Assembly: GCA_013399115.1 (NCBI GenBank)
Contig: VXAA01001876.1
Span: 254,689 to 318,688, forward strand
Length of the DNA stretch: 64,000 bases
Direction: 5' to 3'
Source: Anseranas semipalmata
Taxonomy: Eukaryota > Chordata > Aves > Anseriformes > Anseranatidae
A model generated the notes under the pieces. It was not told where the DNA came from. It did not search any database and was given only the letters and a program-made list of their open reading frames with translations. Within the stretch, counting starts at the first letter, position 1. The number at the start of each line of letters is the position of its first letter. Positions 49,463 to 61,885 of the stretch are shown here, piece by piece. A program made the position numbers and the translations under genes.

Positions 49463-51294
49463 TGAACGGAAAAATCATGCTGAGCTACAGTCTATTTGTA
49501 AAGGGAGCAAGACAGCAGAGAGGTGACTGCAGTGGCTATATACTTCCCCAGACTAGGCATAAACTGGGTCACACGTTAAAAAATTGCTTTGGTCTCATCC
49601 TTGCCCAGATTCAGTCTCACCGCTAAACTGCAAATAATCTGGCACAATTAGTCAGCTTGTCTCAGCTGAGGCCATCCCTGAGAACACAGAAATGCTGCAG
49701 GTCAAGAGTGAAGTAGGACAATCAAAGTGGGCAGGGAGAGCTCCTGCAGCCTCTCTCTTCCAGATGCTGGTTCTGAAAGCTTCTGTTGGAGGATCTGCAC
49801 TTTCCTAAGCACTAAATCCACCCATGACAGCAACTGAAAGCCTTTGATTTGTATGAATATATTTCAAAATCTCCTATGATTACAGCTTTGTAATATTCTG
49901 GAAGCAGATGGCAGGCACAGCTGACAGTGACAGTAGTTATAAGTGCAAATAGGAGGTGGCAGAGAGGAGGGGGAAGATACGGGGTTGGCTTAGGAAAACA
50001 GTGTAAGAAAAGGAGCTCTTATTTTGAAGATGCAACCAAGTGATGAAAGCAGGTAGGGAGGATTCAGTTGCCAGTGGGAGAAAAACATCCAGCTCTGCTT
50101 CTTGAGCCTAGTACAGCATGTGCTTAAATATCTTACTAAACAGGCAAGAGTGGGACAGAGAGAGGAAAAAAATAGATTAAGACATTCAACTCCACTTGAC
50201 CCTTAGGAGTGTCACTCTGCTCTCCCAGGAAATAAACAGCATTCAGAAACGAACACTCAGCCGCTGGATAAATACTTACAATAAATCCCAGCTCCCCAGT
50301 ACACCTCTGTATTTCTGGGTTGGATGATAAAAGTTCACTAGTCTGAGATAAAGCTCGTATTTTTCCAGATAATGTCAGGAAAGAAAGTAGCTGGCATTTA
50401 CTGGCTGATCCTAGCAATGCTCTTAAAGTCATTACATCTTCACTGCAATCCTTGAGGTGATGCTTACTTCATTAAGATGCAAGAGGGAATGTAAAACCAT
50501 CCACAGCGCTAAACAAAGTTCTTACAGCATCCCTTCAGCATATTCTGTTCTCACTCCACGCAGCAAGGAAGATTATTTTCTCCCATCTCTCAAATCCCGC
50601 TATCATCTAAAGAGTTAAGCAATAGAGAGGATATCTCAAGGAAGACACTCTTGTGCATCTTGCGCCTTCCACCCCCCCTCCTTTTTTTTTTTAAACACAG
50701 CATACATCAAAGTAAAAACTGACATGCACTGCCCTGAAGCTCTCTGCAGCATGCTTTTAGGTTTTGGAAATTTCATTTTCTACCTTACGATGATTACATG
50801 AGAGAGGATGAAATGCTTGCTTTGAGGTTCGTTTTAGATGGAGATGTAATAAATGCTGTGGCTTCCCACTGCAATGGAAGAAATTCTTTAGTAGATGGGC
50901 AAAGGGGGAGTATGTGGTTTAGTTTGTATTTGAGTACTTGGATTTGGGAGGAGATGCCATGTGGGCAGTATTTGGAAGAGTGCAAACGGGGAGAAAAAGA
51001 AGACACAGAGGTATTGGTGGCTTAGCCAGTGAAGTACTTGTTTTTGCTCTAAATGCAGTCCACCCTGTGGTAGAAAATGAGTTTCTCAGTCTCAGTCCCC
51101 ACTGAACTGCAGCTATACATATACACACATACACACGCACATAAAGTCCCAACCCTACGACAAATAATTCTTCAGTTTACAGCCTCTCCTCTGCTAATTC
51201 CCAAGACTGAGACAGCATGAAGTCTGAATTATGCCTGCCCTATAACAAAAGGTTTGTTCTTCCAGGTGCACAAGACGAGATGGAGATCACTTTA
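49463..51294. other. Unique sequence; (CA)n at 51116-51141
   Basis: A degenerate CA/TACA repeat lies at 51116-51141 and a T run at about 50683-50692. No gene is recognised. Confidence 0.5.
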
Positions 51295-52508
51295 ATCATA
51301 GAATCACAGAATGGTTGAGGTTGGAAGGGACCTCTGGAGATCACCCAGTCCAACCCCCCTGCCAAGCAGGGTCACCTAGAGCACGTTGCACAGGATCACA
51401 TCCAGGCGGGTTTTGAATATCTTCAGAGGAGGAGACTCCACAGCCTCTCTGGGCAACCTGGGCCAGTGCTCTGTCACCCTCACAGTAAAGAAGTGCTTTC
51501 TCATATTCATACGGAACTTCACATGTTTCAGTTTGTGCCCATTGCTTCTCATCCTATCTCAGAGAACCACCGAAAGGAGTCCGTCCCCATTGTCTTGACA
51601 CTCTCCATTAATGTATTTATATACATTGATAAGATCCCCTCTCAGCCTTCTGTCTGAGAGAGGCAGCTCTCTCAGCCTCTCCTCATATGAGAGATGCTCC
51701 AGTCCCCTCATCATCTTCGTAACCCTCCGCTGGACCTGCTCCAGGAGCTCCATGTCCCTCTTGTACTGGGCAGCCCAGAACTGGACACAATCCTCCAGGT
51801 GTGGCCTCACCAGGGCTGAGCAGAGGGGGAGGATCACCTCCCTCAGCCTGCTGGCAACACTCCTCCTAATGCACCCCAGGATCCCATTGGTCTTCTTGGC
51901 CACACGGGCACACTGCTGGCTCATGGTTACCCTGCCAAGTCCCTCTCCACAGAGCTGCTTTCCAGCAGGTCATCCCCCAGCCTGTACTGGTGCATGGGGT
52001 TATTCTGCCCTAGGTGCGGGACCCTGCATTTGGCTTTGTTGAACTTCATGAGGTTCCTCACCGTCCAACTCTCCAGCTTGTCCAGGTCCCTCTGAATGAC
52101 AGCACAGCCCTCTGGGGTGTCAGCCGCTCCTCCCAGTTTTGTGTCATCCGCAAACTTGCTGAGGGTGCACGCTCTTCCATCATCCAGGTCACTGATGAGT
52201 AAGTTGAACAGGATTGGACCCAGTACTGACCCCTGGGGGACACCACTAGCTACAGGCCTCCAACTAGCCTCTGTGCCGTTGATCACAACCCTCTGAGCTC
52301 TGCCATTGGACAGTTCTCAATCCACCTCATTGTCCACTCATCCAACCCCCACCTCCTGAGCTTGCTTATGAGGATGTTGTGAGAGACACTGTTAGAAGCC
52401 TTGCTGAAGTCAAGGTAGACAACATCCGCTGCTCTCACCTCACCTACCCAGCCAGTCATTCCATCATAGAAAGCTATCAGATTGGCTAAGCATGTCATAC
52501 CATCCATG
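51295..52508 (-). mobile_element. Longest CR1 LINE copy, minus strand, with reverse-transcriptase motifs
   Basis: Read on the minus strand from 52507 the copy begins inside the reverse transcriptase. It shows YLDFSKASNSVSHNIL (a DFSKAFDxVSH-type motif with the central Asp changed to Asn), SGVPQGSVLGPILFNLLISD (about 52190-52245), then KFADDTKLGG with the catalytic Asp pair (about 52143-52154). [20 protein letters not shown] and the C-terminal region follow, and the 3' tail is at 51295-51315. A frameshift near 52300 and a deletion with stop near 51925 break it into three frames. It is non-autonomous and similar to CR1-Y-type copies. Confidence 0.95.
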
Positions 52509-54235
52509 ATTACTTATTTGCTTTTTGCATTTGAGGACCTCTGTTGCTCAGAAGAGACCACACTGAGGCTGATAAACTCACCTTACTTCCAGCTGCTAAG
52601 TAAGAAAAAGCTTTGTGATGCCCTGATGCTCCTTTCATGAAGTTTATATAATGTCGTAAGAACATCCATACCTAAAAAGAAGAAGGTGCCCATTTGGGCA
52701 ACACATCTGACTTAGACATGTTTTCACACTGATACCTGAGCAAAAGATCCTGCTCAGGTTTACCTATCAACAATGGGAATCTACTGGTACTATTTGAGAA
52801 TCTTTGGTGTAGGCAAGTGGCACTTGCATTGTGTGGGCTGGCTGGCCTGCAAGCCCAGGGCCTCTGAACATGCTGTACAGCTTGGCTCGTGGCCACTGCA
52901 ACCTGTGCTCTGATGCTGTGGGCATCCTGTCTTGGTGTTGTGCCTGTCTGTGCAGGATTTGGGTTCTGGTGCATTGATTTTATTTGTTGTGGTTTATACC
53001 CCGGCTCGGTCCTTTGACCAGTGGCAAATTGATTCCTTTCCAACAGCTCTGTGCATCCAGTGTTTAGACTTGCATCCTGGTAGTAAAGGCTGGGGACCTT
53101 TCCTTTCAGCTGCTGCTACAAATAAATAGCAGTATCATGGGAAAGCAAGAGCACATTGAAAAAAACTTGAATCAAGCTCGAATGCAGTCAGGCCTTTCAC
53201 ACAGCAGGGTCTACTTCCACTGGAGCTGAAGACACCTTTACCCAGTGAAAAGCCTCCTCATTTCATCTCCATTTCTCCATCATCTCTAGCATATGCAGTC
53301 ATCACACCTGGAGAGCAAAGGGAGGAAAGAGATAAAGCCAACCTCAGAATGCTTCTATTTTTATGACTTTAGCAGCTATAGGGCTTGGCAAATTTTAGGA
53401 AGATTTACATTTGCACCTTCTATGAGGTTGGAAAAATCTTGTCAAGCTCCAGACCGTCAGAGCCATGGTATTATCTGAATATGAATTGTCCTCTTTATCA
53501 GTCATCCTGGGGACTGCAGCATCACCTTTTGAAGAATCAGCAATCTCACATACACTGATTATGCCAGTGGGTAGAAACTGGTTTCTACTCAAACAGTTGT
53601 ACTGAAATGCAGAGAAAAAGGGAGCACTTTTGGATATCAGGACATCACCAAGCTTTAATCTGAGATCCAAGAGTTGTTTGATGCATATTAGGAAAAGTAG
53701 TGAGCCTGTTGTAACTTCATGACACACACACAGGTCTAGGCTGCTTCTGAAACAGGCCCCCAGACACCATAGTTCAGTTCAATTGTCTTGGAAATAAAAG
53801 GTTGTGAAGTAGTCAGCAGCCATGTGGAAATACTGGACTGTAAATGCTAGTAATATGGGAGCTGTTTTACACACAGCTGTCCATGGAGAAGATGTAGGAT
53901 GGTTAGCTGAATAAGGTCATCTTATGAGCCCTCCCATCAGTAAATTGTCCTTACACAAGCCATCTTCAGCCTGTACATATTTTGTGTTTCTGTTTCCTTG
54001 CTTCAGTTAGGACTGTGATTTTTCTGCAAAGAACAGTATGGTCAGTAAAACTGTTATGTAAATAGCTTTTCCTTAGGTCTGATAACTATTAGGCTGATTC
54101 AGCTTAATAAATTAATTTCCTCTCCTCCCCTCTCTATCAGAATAACTTAAATCACCCACATTTGTTTTGCTCTGCCAGGGAGTGGGAATACACAATGCAA
54201 CATCCTAGCTTGGGGCTGGCAGTTTAGACTTCCAT
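52509..54235. other. Unique sequence, no feature seen
   Basis: No gene, RNA or repeat is recognised. Confidence 0.5.
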
Positions 54236-54240
54236 CCCGG
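54236..54240. repeat. 5' target-site duplication (CCCGG) of the 54 kb LTR
   Basis: CCCGG directly precedes the LTR terminal TG and recurs at 54698-54702. Confidence 0.6.
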
Positions 54241-54697
54241 TGTACTGGGTCTGGCTGGGATAGAGTTAACTTTCCCTGCAGCAGCCCATATAGCATTGTA
54301 CTCTGCACTTGTAGCTAGAACAGCGCTGGTATCACGCCACTGTTTAGGCTACTGCCCAGCAGTGCTGGCACAGCACCAGGACTCTCTCCAGACCCCCCCA
54401 AAGCCAGTAGGTGGGGGTGGGCAAGAAGTGGGGAGGGGACATCACCAGGGCAGCTGACCTAAAGCAACCAAAGGGATATTCCATACCATATGATGTCACA
54501 CTCAGCAATAAAAGCTGAAAAAAGGAAGGAGGGGGGTGCTCTTGTTGTGAAGACGTCTGTCCTCCTGAACAACCACTATGCGTATTAAGGCCCTGCTTCC
54601 CAGGACGTGGCAGAACACCGCTCGTTGATGGGGAAGTAGAGAATAATTTTTTTTCCTTTCCCCTCTGTGCTTCTGCGCGGTCTTCGCTTGTTCTTNA
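54241..54697 (+). mobile_element. Solo LTR of an avian endogenous retrovirus, 3' part missing at an n
   Basis: The copy starts 'tgtactgggtctggctggg', the start of an LTR family widespread in many birds. It then carries the recognisable blocks 'gctagaacagcgctggta', 'ggggtgggcaagaagtggg', 'ccaaagggatattccata' and 'cagcaataaaagctga' (a TATA/promoter-like AATAAAA at 54507-54513). Further on are 'gaccaccactatgcgta'-like and 'ggggaagtagagaataat' blocks (54630-54650). At 54696 a single n interrupts. The next base (a, 54697) followed by CCCGG fits the last base of the LTR and the target duplication. Most of U5 seen in full copies of this family is therefore absent from the assembly. No retroviral gene is visible. 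Confidence 0.88.
54696..54696. other. Single ambiguous base marking an assembly join
   Basis: One n sits exactly inside the LTR 3' end. It probably stands for an unresolved contig join, since a simple base-call ambiguity would not remove the U5. Confidence 0.7.
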
Positions 54698-54702
54698 CCC
54701 GG
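54698..54702. repeat. 3' target-site duplication (CCCGG)
   Basis: Copy of 54236-54240, one base after the n. Confidence 0.6.
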
Positions 54703-57700
54703 TCACCTGGAGATTATCTGATCCATATGGCTGGAGAGAGCAGGTATGTTCCCACACAGCAACATTTCCAGCAGAATGCTGAGAGGATAGTGGAGTGCTG
54801 TGCTCTGCTGTGCTGACACGACTCCATGGTGTTTCTCTGAAACAAAATATGTGTGAAAGCAGGTAACTGGTTGCATAGCAGAATGTAGCCTGGAAGGCCA
54901 CTTCACGTGTAAGTATGGGCTTTCTGAGGCCTAACAAAGCCTTATGAATAGAACAAAAAGGTTCTTCAAGTGAAAGCATGGCCATGACCCAGGCAATCAT
55001 GACGAGGGATGTCACGCTAATGCTTTAGGGAATCCAGACCTCAGTCTAGTTATCATCTAAAAAATGTGTGTCTCCATTCCACATTATACTGACTTTGCGT
55101 TTTTTTTTACAAGGCAGAAAGGCTTTTGAGAGTTTATAATTCAGCCAACATGAATGCTGTAATGTCTTCATCTGCCTACTTCTTTGCTTTCAACAACAAC
55201 TTTGTCTGTGAACTCTAAAGCTCCTTTGGTTTTCAGAATTGCACTTGTGCTCATTCCTTAAGATTTAATTGGGGCCATATTATGAGTAATCTTGGGGAGA
55301 ACAAAAGTTAACTGTGGAAGTTAATCCTCTGGTTTTTACACCCTACCTCAATGTCTGTCTCCTTGACGTGCATATAGCAACCTGGATCTCTCCCGGTTTA
55401 TTCCAGGTATGTAGGCTGGTCTTCTGTTCATGTGCAAATCAATTTCACTGAGGTAGCATTAATACATATGTGCCTGGTTTATCAAGTGTGTTTACTTCTA
55501 AAAACTTAAATGTTACAAAACCAGTAAATCTTCACTATTAAAATCTCACTGTATACCTCCAAGTTCAAAAGGTAAATACTTAGGCTGGTTAATGTGAATG
55601 TCCACAAATAACACTCTTATCACCTCTACTCTGACACCATATTAGGATTATAATGGGAATTGACAAAATAATCAGCCTCTTTCTCTCCATTTCATCTGTT
55701 TGCCAGAGCAGAACAGCAGTATCACTAGCTTTTTTTATACACTACCGATACGTTGTATAAGGCAATTGTGGAGTAACAGTAAGGAAGTAACGCTTAATAA
55801 TTTCATGTATCATTAGAGGAATCTGCCTTGAATGACTTGCCAGGAGAACAGAGTGGGAGCTCTCATCTGAAATTTTACCTCTGTCAGGAATAAATGAATG
55901 AACAAGACAACTTTTGCATGAGCAGAAGATGGGCACCTTCAACACCAAGAGTAATGTCAGGTTGTTCACTGTACAAATATTTTACTGTCTATCAAAAATA
56001 ATCAAGTCTTTATTCGAAGTTATAAAGTATTAGGGCTCTGTCTAAGATATCAGATGTCTTTTCTTCTCCTTAAGATGAATCTTCCAAGGTATACTTTCTA
56101 CCTCTCAGCCACATTATATGTTCCCGTATGTGTGAGTTCATACATATGAGCACACACCCATGTGTGCTTTGCACTGTCAAATTTAGGTGAATTTCTTAGT
56201 GTCCTAGATGTTAACAGAAGAGCCAGCTTATTCTAATTTTTCATGTTTTCTGGTGTCTTCATATGTTATATAATGTTCTTGTGCCAGTATATGAGGAGAG
56301 TTAACCTGAAAGCAGTTCTTATTCATAATAATGTGTGTGTAATGTTTTTCTGGTGCCCTTACTGTGTGATACTCATGAGTCTAACAGCCAGAATTTAATC
56401 TCAAGGTTTTCCATAAAGGCAGGAAAATTAGAAAGATCTTTGCTTAGCTGGGTAGAGTCAAGCTCAATCATTTTAGCTGATTCCTGCTAGACACGCTAGG
56501 CCTTAGCCTTGAATTAAATTATCTCAATGGCATAAGTATAGCCTGAAAAAGAAATTATTAGAAGGAGTATATTAACATACTCCCCATGCAGAGACGTGAT
56601 TTTCGTATTCTGTTATTTCTGAGCCCCACAAAGACAAAATTACAGAAAAGATATGTTGGACTGAAATGAGGTAAATACAAATCAATGCCAGAGATCTGAT
56701 ATATTTACACAGAAATCCAAGCTAATTTTAAAATAGAGGGAGAATCCATCATTTATGACGTCTTGCAGTGTCACTTCCTATTTTGCCACAAGCTCTTGCT
56801 GGTGTCATTGCTAACAAAGGTCTCTTAAAACATAGCTTCTATAACTAAGAAGCCATGCCTTGAAGCATGGTCCTTTCAGGAACTCTCTTTGGACTGTGCA
56901 GCCGACCACAGTGAACAACATGGACCTTGTGAAAAAAGGGGATACTTTTAGCTTCCTCTTTTAAAAGAGATCTGTAGATCTGGAGAACCAAAGGAGGAAC
57001 AGTTCATTTCAGAAGCCTGTCTATGGAGAACAATATAGTGTCAGGGCCTTAAAAACATTTGACCAAGGCTGTGTAAAAATCCGTCCTGAAGGAAATGTGA
57101 CAATAATTTCTAAAAAAAAAGGTCAGGAATGTGATTTTCTTGTTCCTTTCATGATAAGAACTTCCATACCTTTTTATTTCAAATTCAGAATGAAACACAT
57201 CTTGGGCTGCAGGCTATTCCCTCTGCCACATTCTCTCCAAAACTGTGTGGGCTCTCAGCAGCATTTCACACACTCTCATCTTTAACACCTAGGCAGGGTG
57301 GCCTGAGCAACTTCATCCATATATTGTTCCCATAACAAATAAATAATCACCAATGCTTTCAGTGTAGAGTGTCCTTTATGAATTAAGTCCTTATCTGTCA
57401 CTTTGAGTATACGTGCTATTTCCAGCAATGAAAGGAATACAAGTGCTTATGCCAAACATTTTTGCCATCTGACTTACATTTACCTACAATGTTATTCATT
57501 CTTGACAGCTCGTGCAGGTAGCTGCGATAGGTGAGGGCACTTAGAATACTCATTGCTATGCAAAGCATGTTGAACAGCTATGGTCATCACCAGTTTGGTA
57601 ATTATTCCTCTGTTTTGTCAGTTCAATATGCCTCTGGTGTTGCACAGAAAGCCCTGCTTTTCAATGATATTTATGGGTATTCTCAGCTGTTCGCAGTTAT

Positions 57701-59097
57701 TGTGTAGCTCTGATTAATACTTCCTTCTCTCTGACACAGAAGGAGCTGCATTCTAATAGTCTTTATAATTTTCCACGAGATTCCATACTTCTGCATTAAA
57801 AAAAAAAATAAAAAATGTGTAAATCATGTAAGTAGTGTTGGAGGTCCATAAAATCTGAGACTATGAATATGTCATCACTGTACATTTTATTTTCCTGTCT
57901 ACTCTGAATCTCCCAAATGTTGTTAGTTTATTTATGGCTGTACTGTTCATATGGGATACCTTATTCTTAAGAGGTAATCTGGCCCAGACCTCAAGCTCCA
58001 TTTTCATGGTTTAGATTGTATTTGAAATGGTTATTTTAGCTTCCCTCTTCAGATGCAAGCTCATGTCCGTCTGTCAGTCCCTGTGGTAAGCTTAGAGCAT
58101 GCAATGAGTATTGCTGATTGTGTTGATTCCCATGTTTAGCAAAATCATTATACTTAATTACGCTCTTTCTATGTATTTTAATTTTAAGGCTTCATAGAAG
58201 ACCTTGGCAATGAAAATCACATTGTACAATGGAATTCGGTCCAACCACGTATGAATGATTTGTATGAATCAGCTTGCCTTGCAAAAAGATGCAGCAGTTG
58301 TCACCTGGGTCTTTATTTTCTTTTATAATGAAATTTGGATCAATTTGGCCAGAAAGTCTTAGTCTTCCTTTAATGGGAAATTACAGCCGAATGCTAAGTT
58401 GGCCTTCTCCACTTGTACCATATAGTTCAGTCAATACAAGCACAACTCTTGGTTCAGCCTGCAAAAGTAATGGTGATTATATCTGTGCATTTTGGTAAAG
58501 AAATAATGTTTTCCTCTTATTCTATGGTCCTTGTCTTAATGACAGCCTATGGGACTTGTGATTTCTGGTTGTGACTCCTTCTTCATAGGCTGAAGGAAAT
58601 AATCCAGATCAATTTCAGCAGCTCTGTGATACCTCTGTGACTACAACACTGCTTTCAATACCATATTAAGACTAAATGTACTTATAAGTAGTAACTCAGC
58701 TTCTTTAAAAGGGATTGCCACATGTTTATTATGATTTATCTGAGAGGGAGAATGTGTTCTTTGTCCATTTCCAGCATGAGAGCATACTCTCTCAAAGAGT
58801 AGGGTATGAGTGTGTTTGGCCTGTGTGTTGATGCAGCATCAGTTTGGTGTTCTGTACACGGAAATCCTTACCCAAGTCCCTGCCTCTTGCACAGATTAAA
58901 ACGAAAAAACAAATGTGTCTTTTTTATAGTTCTGTAGTGACTGTTGATGGAGGGGAGACTGATGGGAACAATTAAATCAGACAGAAGGTAGTTCTACCAG
59001 GTTGCTCTCCAAGAGGTGGAGAGCCAATGACAAAGCATTCTTAGTGATTCTTCAGAGCCCATTTATCGTGATAGCCAAGACAAATATCACAGCTCAC
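54703..59097. other. Unique AT-rich sequence
   Basis: A short hairpin at 56149-56168 is noted as a finding. No recognised repeat family or gene. A short minus-strand open stretch near 58380-58460 was examined and rejected. Confidence 0.5.
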
Positions 59098-59217
59098 ATT
59101 TAACATTTGAAAAGTCAGGCCAGATGAAACGATCAATTAATAAGGCCATGGACAGAACAGTAGAGAAAAAATATAACATAATGATGCCAAAGCCAATCCA
59201 GGTGGTAGAAAATGAAG
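59098..59217 (-). other. Candidate 120-base exon encoding a membrane-spanning segment
   Basis: On the minus strand a pyrimidine-rich tract ends in CCAG (59218-59221), a good splice acceptor. It is followed by 120 bases open in only one frame, then GTGAGC (59097-59092), a good donor. The encoded 39 complete codons (phase 1 at both ends) begin SFSTTWIGFGIIMLYFF and continue to LLIDRFIWPDFSNVK, containing a hydrophobic run long enough for a membrane helix. I do not recognise the protein. The surrounding frame stays open from 59087 to 59419, so openness alone is weak evidence, and no partner exon is visible. It could be a lone exon of a large gene, a relic or chance. Confidence 0.2.
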
Positions 59218-60811
59218 CTGGAACGGAAATAGAAAGAAAATGTATCATAGTTTCCCCATGTAGAGAAAAAAGATTCATCCTGTTGTTTTCCCATAAATAT
59301 TTGTGTTTCATGAGTTCTTTGTTGGTAATGGCAGTGCTACTTAGAATGTTATCTTCAGACAATTTGAACTTCCATTTGTTATTTTTACTGTAACTTGTAT
59401 TTTGGGAACAATCAACCAAAGAACAAACAATGTTCTATGCATTGCTATAAATATTGGTAATAATATTCAGCATGCATTTATATTTTCCTTCCTCATTGTG
59501 GATGATAAAGTTAATACACTACTTTCTGTATGAACTGCTGTAATACTCAAAGCAATAGTACAATACATTCTCAAGCATGTGTGCTGATAGAAAAACTAGC
59601 ATTGCATAGTTCATTTTTCAGAATATGTCACCTTGTGGGTGGTGTAAATACAAAAGTAATTGTGACAAAGGCACTTGTCACACTGTCAGAGTCATATCTG
59701 ATCCAACACTGTATTTTGAAATGCAAGAGGTATAAGGTAATGACAAGTCACCCTCTGTAATGGGTAATAATAGAAAGGAGATCATCAGAAAAGATTTATA
59801 TTATTACTGTAAAAAATAAAAAGTGTTTTATTATTCATAGTGTGTCTTCAAATGCTGTCTTGACATTTTATACTGTATGATGCTATAATGACTAAGGAGG
59901 AAGAAGCAGTGATTAACTTAAAAACCACAAGGCAACAGCCAAGTAATGTCCAGATCCAGAGGACAGGAGGACATTGCACAGATGGAGACAGCTGGGGAGG
60001 GCATGCCCATGAGGCAGTCCCCGTGCTTGGCCCACCCTGGAAGAAGAAACAGTCTGGACAGCAGCAGACATGGGCAGCTGGCTCCCAGTGCCCATTCTCT
60101 TTCCAGGAACAATGCTGTTCATCAGCCTGGCAAAAACTCAGACTCCAAGACACCCACACTGTTGTCTGAAAGATTAAGCTTTGTGCAGCTTTATGTGCAC
60201 TGGTCTGCGGTATGAACATGTTCCATCCTTCCAGGTCATGTAAAGGAAACAGCTCACCCAGGCTAAAGCATAGTGCAAGCTCACACCTTTTCAGTTGAGT
60301 ATGTAGAGGTTAGTCTAAATTGGCACCTTAGCACTAACTTATAAATAAAACACAGTCACTGAGCGTGTCTGGGCAAAAAGTATAATGAAGCCTATGCTTA
60401 ATTCATAGCAAGGATGTATCATAACTCAAAGTGCATGATGCTACACCCTTTTCAGTGCCAGCTTCAGTGCCTGAAGCCAGTTATTCTTCAGTTACACCTC
60501 AAGCAATGATGGCAACAAGTGTATTTCATCTTGTTCTTCAGGTATTTCTAATCTTGCATGAAAGAGGAAGAACCTCTTAGTGGTGCAGTGTTCACAAGTA
60601 CATAACATCGCTTGGAAGCCCTGAAGAAGTGTGACAGAAATTGACTCCCCCGCCTGGTGACTCAAATTCCTCCAGTGGACTCCCTCATACCCTTATTAGG
60701 CCTGCCAATAGGCTAACCCTGTCCATCAACATCTACTGAAATGTCCAAGAAACACAGGAAACATTTGTATTGTGATTCTCCACATCTCTTTCATATCCAA
60801 TGCTTAACAAA
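59218..60811. other. Unique sequence, no feature seen
   Basis: Overlapping frames of 90-123 codons at 59848-60219 on both strands show no domain. No repeat is recognised. Confidence 0.5.
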
Positions 60812-60859
60812 AATCAATCAATCAATCAATCAGTCAGTCAGTCAGTCAGTCAGTCAGTC
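60812..60859. repeat. Compound microsatellite (AATC)5(AGTC)7
   Basis: Five AATC units (60812-60831) switch to seven AGTC units (60832-60859) without a break in register. The switch is a single A-to-G difference per unit. Confidence 0.95.
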
Positions 60860-61149
60860 TCCTGGAAAGACAAGTCCTCTTCTGACATGGCATTATAATC
60901 ATAGCAAGGAGAAAAATACCATGTTTAAGATGACATCCTTAAAGCTATTGCCTTCTCAGTTTCTATTGCATCATCAGCTTTCTTCACAGATGTTAGAATT
61001 AGAGATAGCGACCTCAGCTCAAACAAGCACATGCTTTAATTCTCACCGAGTCCTGAGGGATTTAAGAACATCCTTAGAGTTAAACACATGCTTATGTTTT
61101 TTCAGAGTGTCAGATCCATCACTTCTGTAAGTATATATGTCTTCATTAG
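60860..61149. other. Unique sequence, no feature seen
   Basis: No recognisable feature before the A run that opens the duplicated block. Confidence 0.5.
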
Positions 61150-61503
61150 AAAAAAAAAAAAAAAAAAGGAAAAGACATTTTCTTTCAATGGAGAGGTTTT
61201 GAAGCTGCTCTTCTAAGTTTTTACACTAGCACTGATTTATAGCTCAAGCTATTTTATCAAGACTGACTAGTAAAAGTATCATATGATCTGAGGAGGGAGT
61301 GGGGCAGAAAGAGTAAGGAAGTAATCAGGAAGATGTTATTTTATAGAGCTGCAGGCCATTGTGACAGGGAAATCTATTCAGAGGGTCATGGCACTTTAAT
61401 AGGCTCCCCAGGGACATGGTCACAGCACTGAGCCTGCCGGAGTTCAAGAAGTGCTTGGACAATGCTCAGAAATATGATTTGATTTGTGGGTGGTCCTGTG
61501 TGG
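61150..61503. other. First contig copy of a falsely repeated block
   Basis: It starts with an A18 run. 61151-61503 equals 62861-63213 at a constant offset of 1710, with no difference seen by eye. The last 208 bases (61296-61503) also equal 61505-61712. See the finding on assembly duplication. Confidence 0.85.
61345..61503 (+). mobile_element. CR1 3'-end copy, first (artefactual) instance
   Basis: 'ggctccccagggacatggtc', 'cctgccggagttcaagaag' and 'gggtggtcctgtgtgg' are CR1 3' region words. The copy is cut at the n. It is the same genomic element as at 63055-63271. Confidence 0.75.
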
Positions 61504-61504
61504 N

Positions 61505-61771
61505 GGAGTGGGGCAGAAAGAGTAAGGAAGTAATCAGGAAGATGTTATTTTATAGAGCTGCAGGCCATTGTGACAGGGAAATCTATTCAGAGGGTCATGG
61601 CACTTTAATAGGCTCCCCAGGGACATGGTCACAGCACTGAGCCTGCCGGAGTTCAAGAAGTGCTTGGACAATGCTCAGAAATATGATTTGATTTGTGGGT
61701 GGTCCTGTGTGGAGCCAGGAGTTGGACTCAATGATCCTTGTGGGTCCCCCTTGTGATTCTATGGTTCTGAA
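61505..61771 (+). mobile_element. CR1 3'-end copy, second (artefactual) instance
   Basis: CR1 words start at about 61554. The full 3' end is present: 'agccaggagttggactcaat', 'gatccttgtgggtccc', and a short 'gattctatggttctg' tail. It is identical by eye to 63055-63271. Confidence 0.8.
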
Positions 61772-61885
61772 ATGCAGCGAGAATGAAGTTGAAAACTGTC
61801 ATCATCTCCATCTCCTACGAACTGGAGCAGACTGAACACAAGTTCCTCAGCCAAACTCAGCTGACACAGGAAGGCACAGAAGGAG

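Noticed and set aside
58380..58460. Minus-strand stretch preceded by an acceptor-like TTTTGCAG, vaguely like a PLAT-domain strand
   Set aside because: The frame meets stops within about 25 codons and the residues after the first strand do not follow the PLAT pattern.
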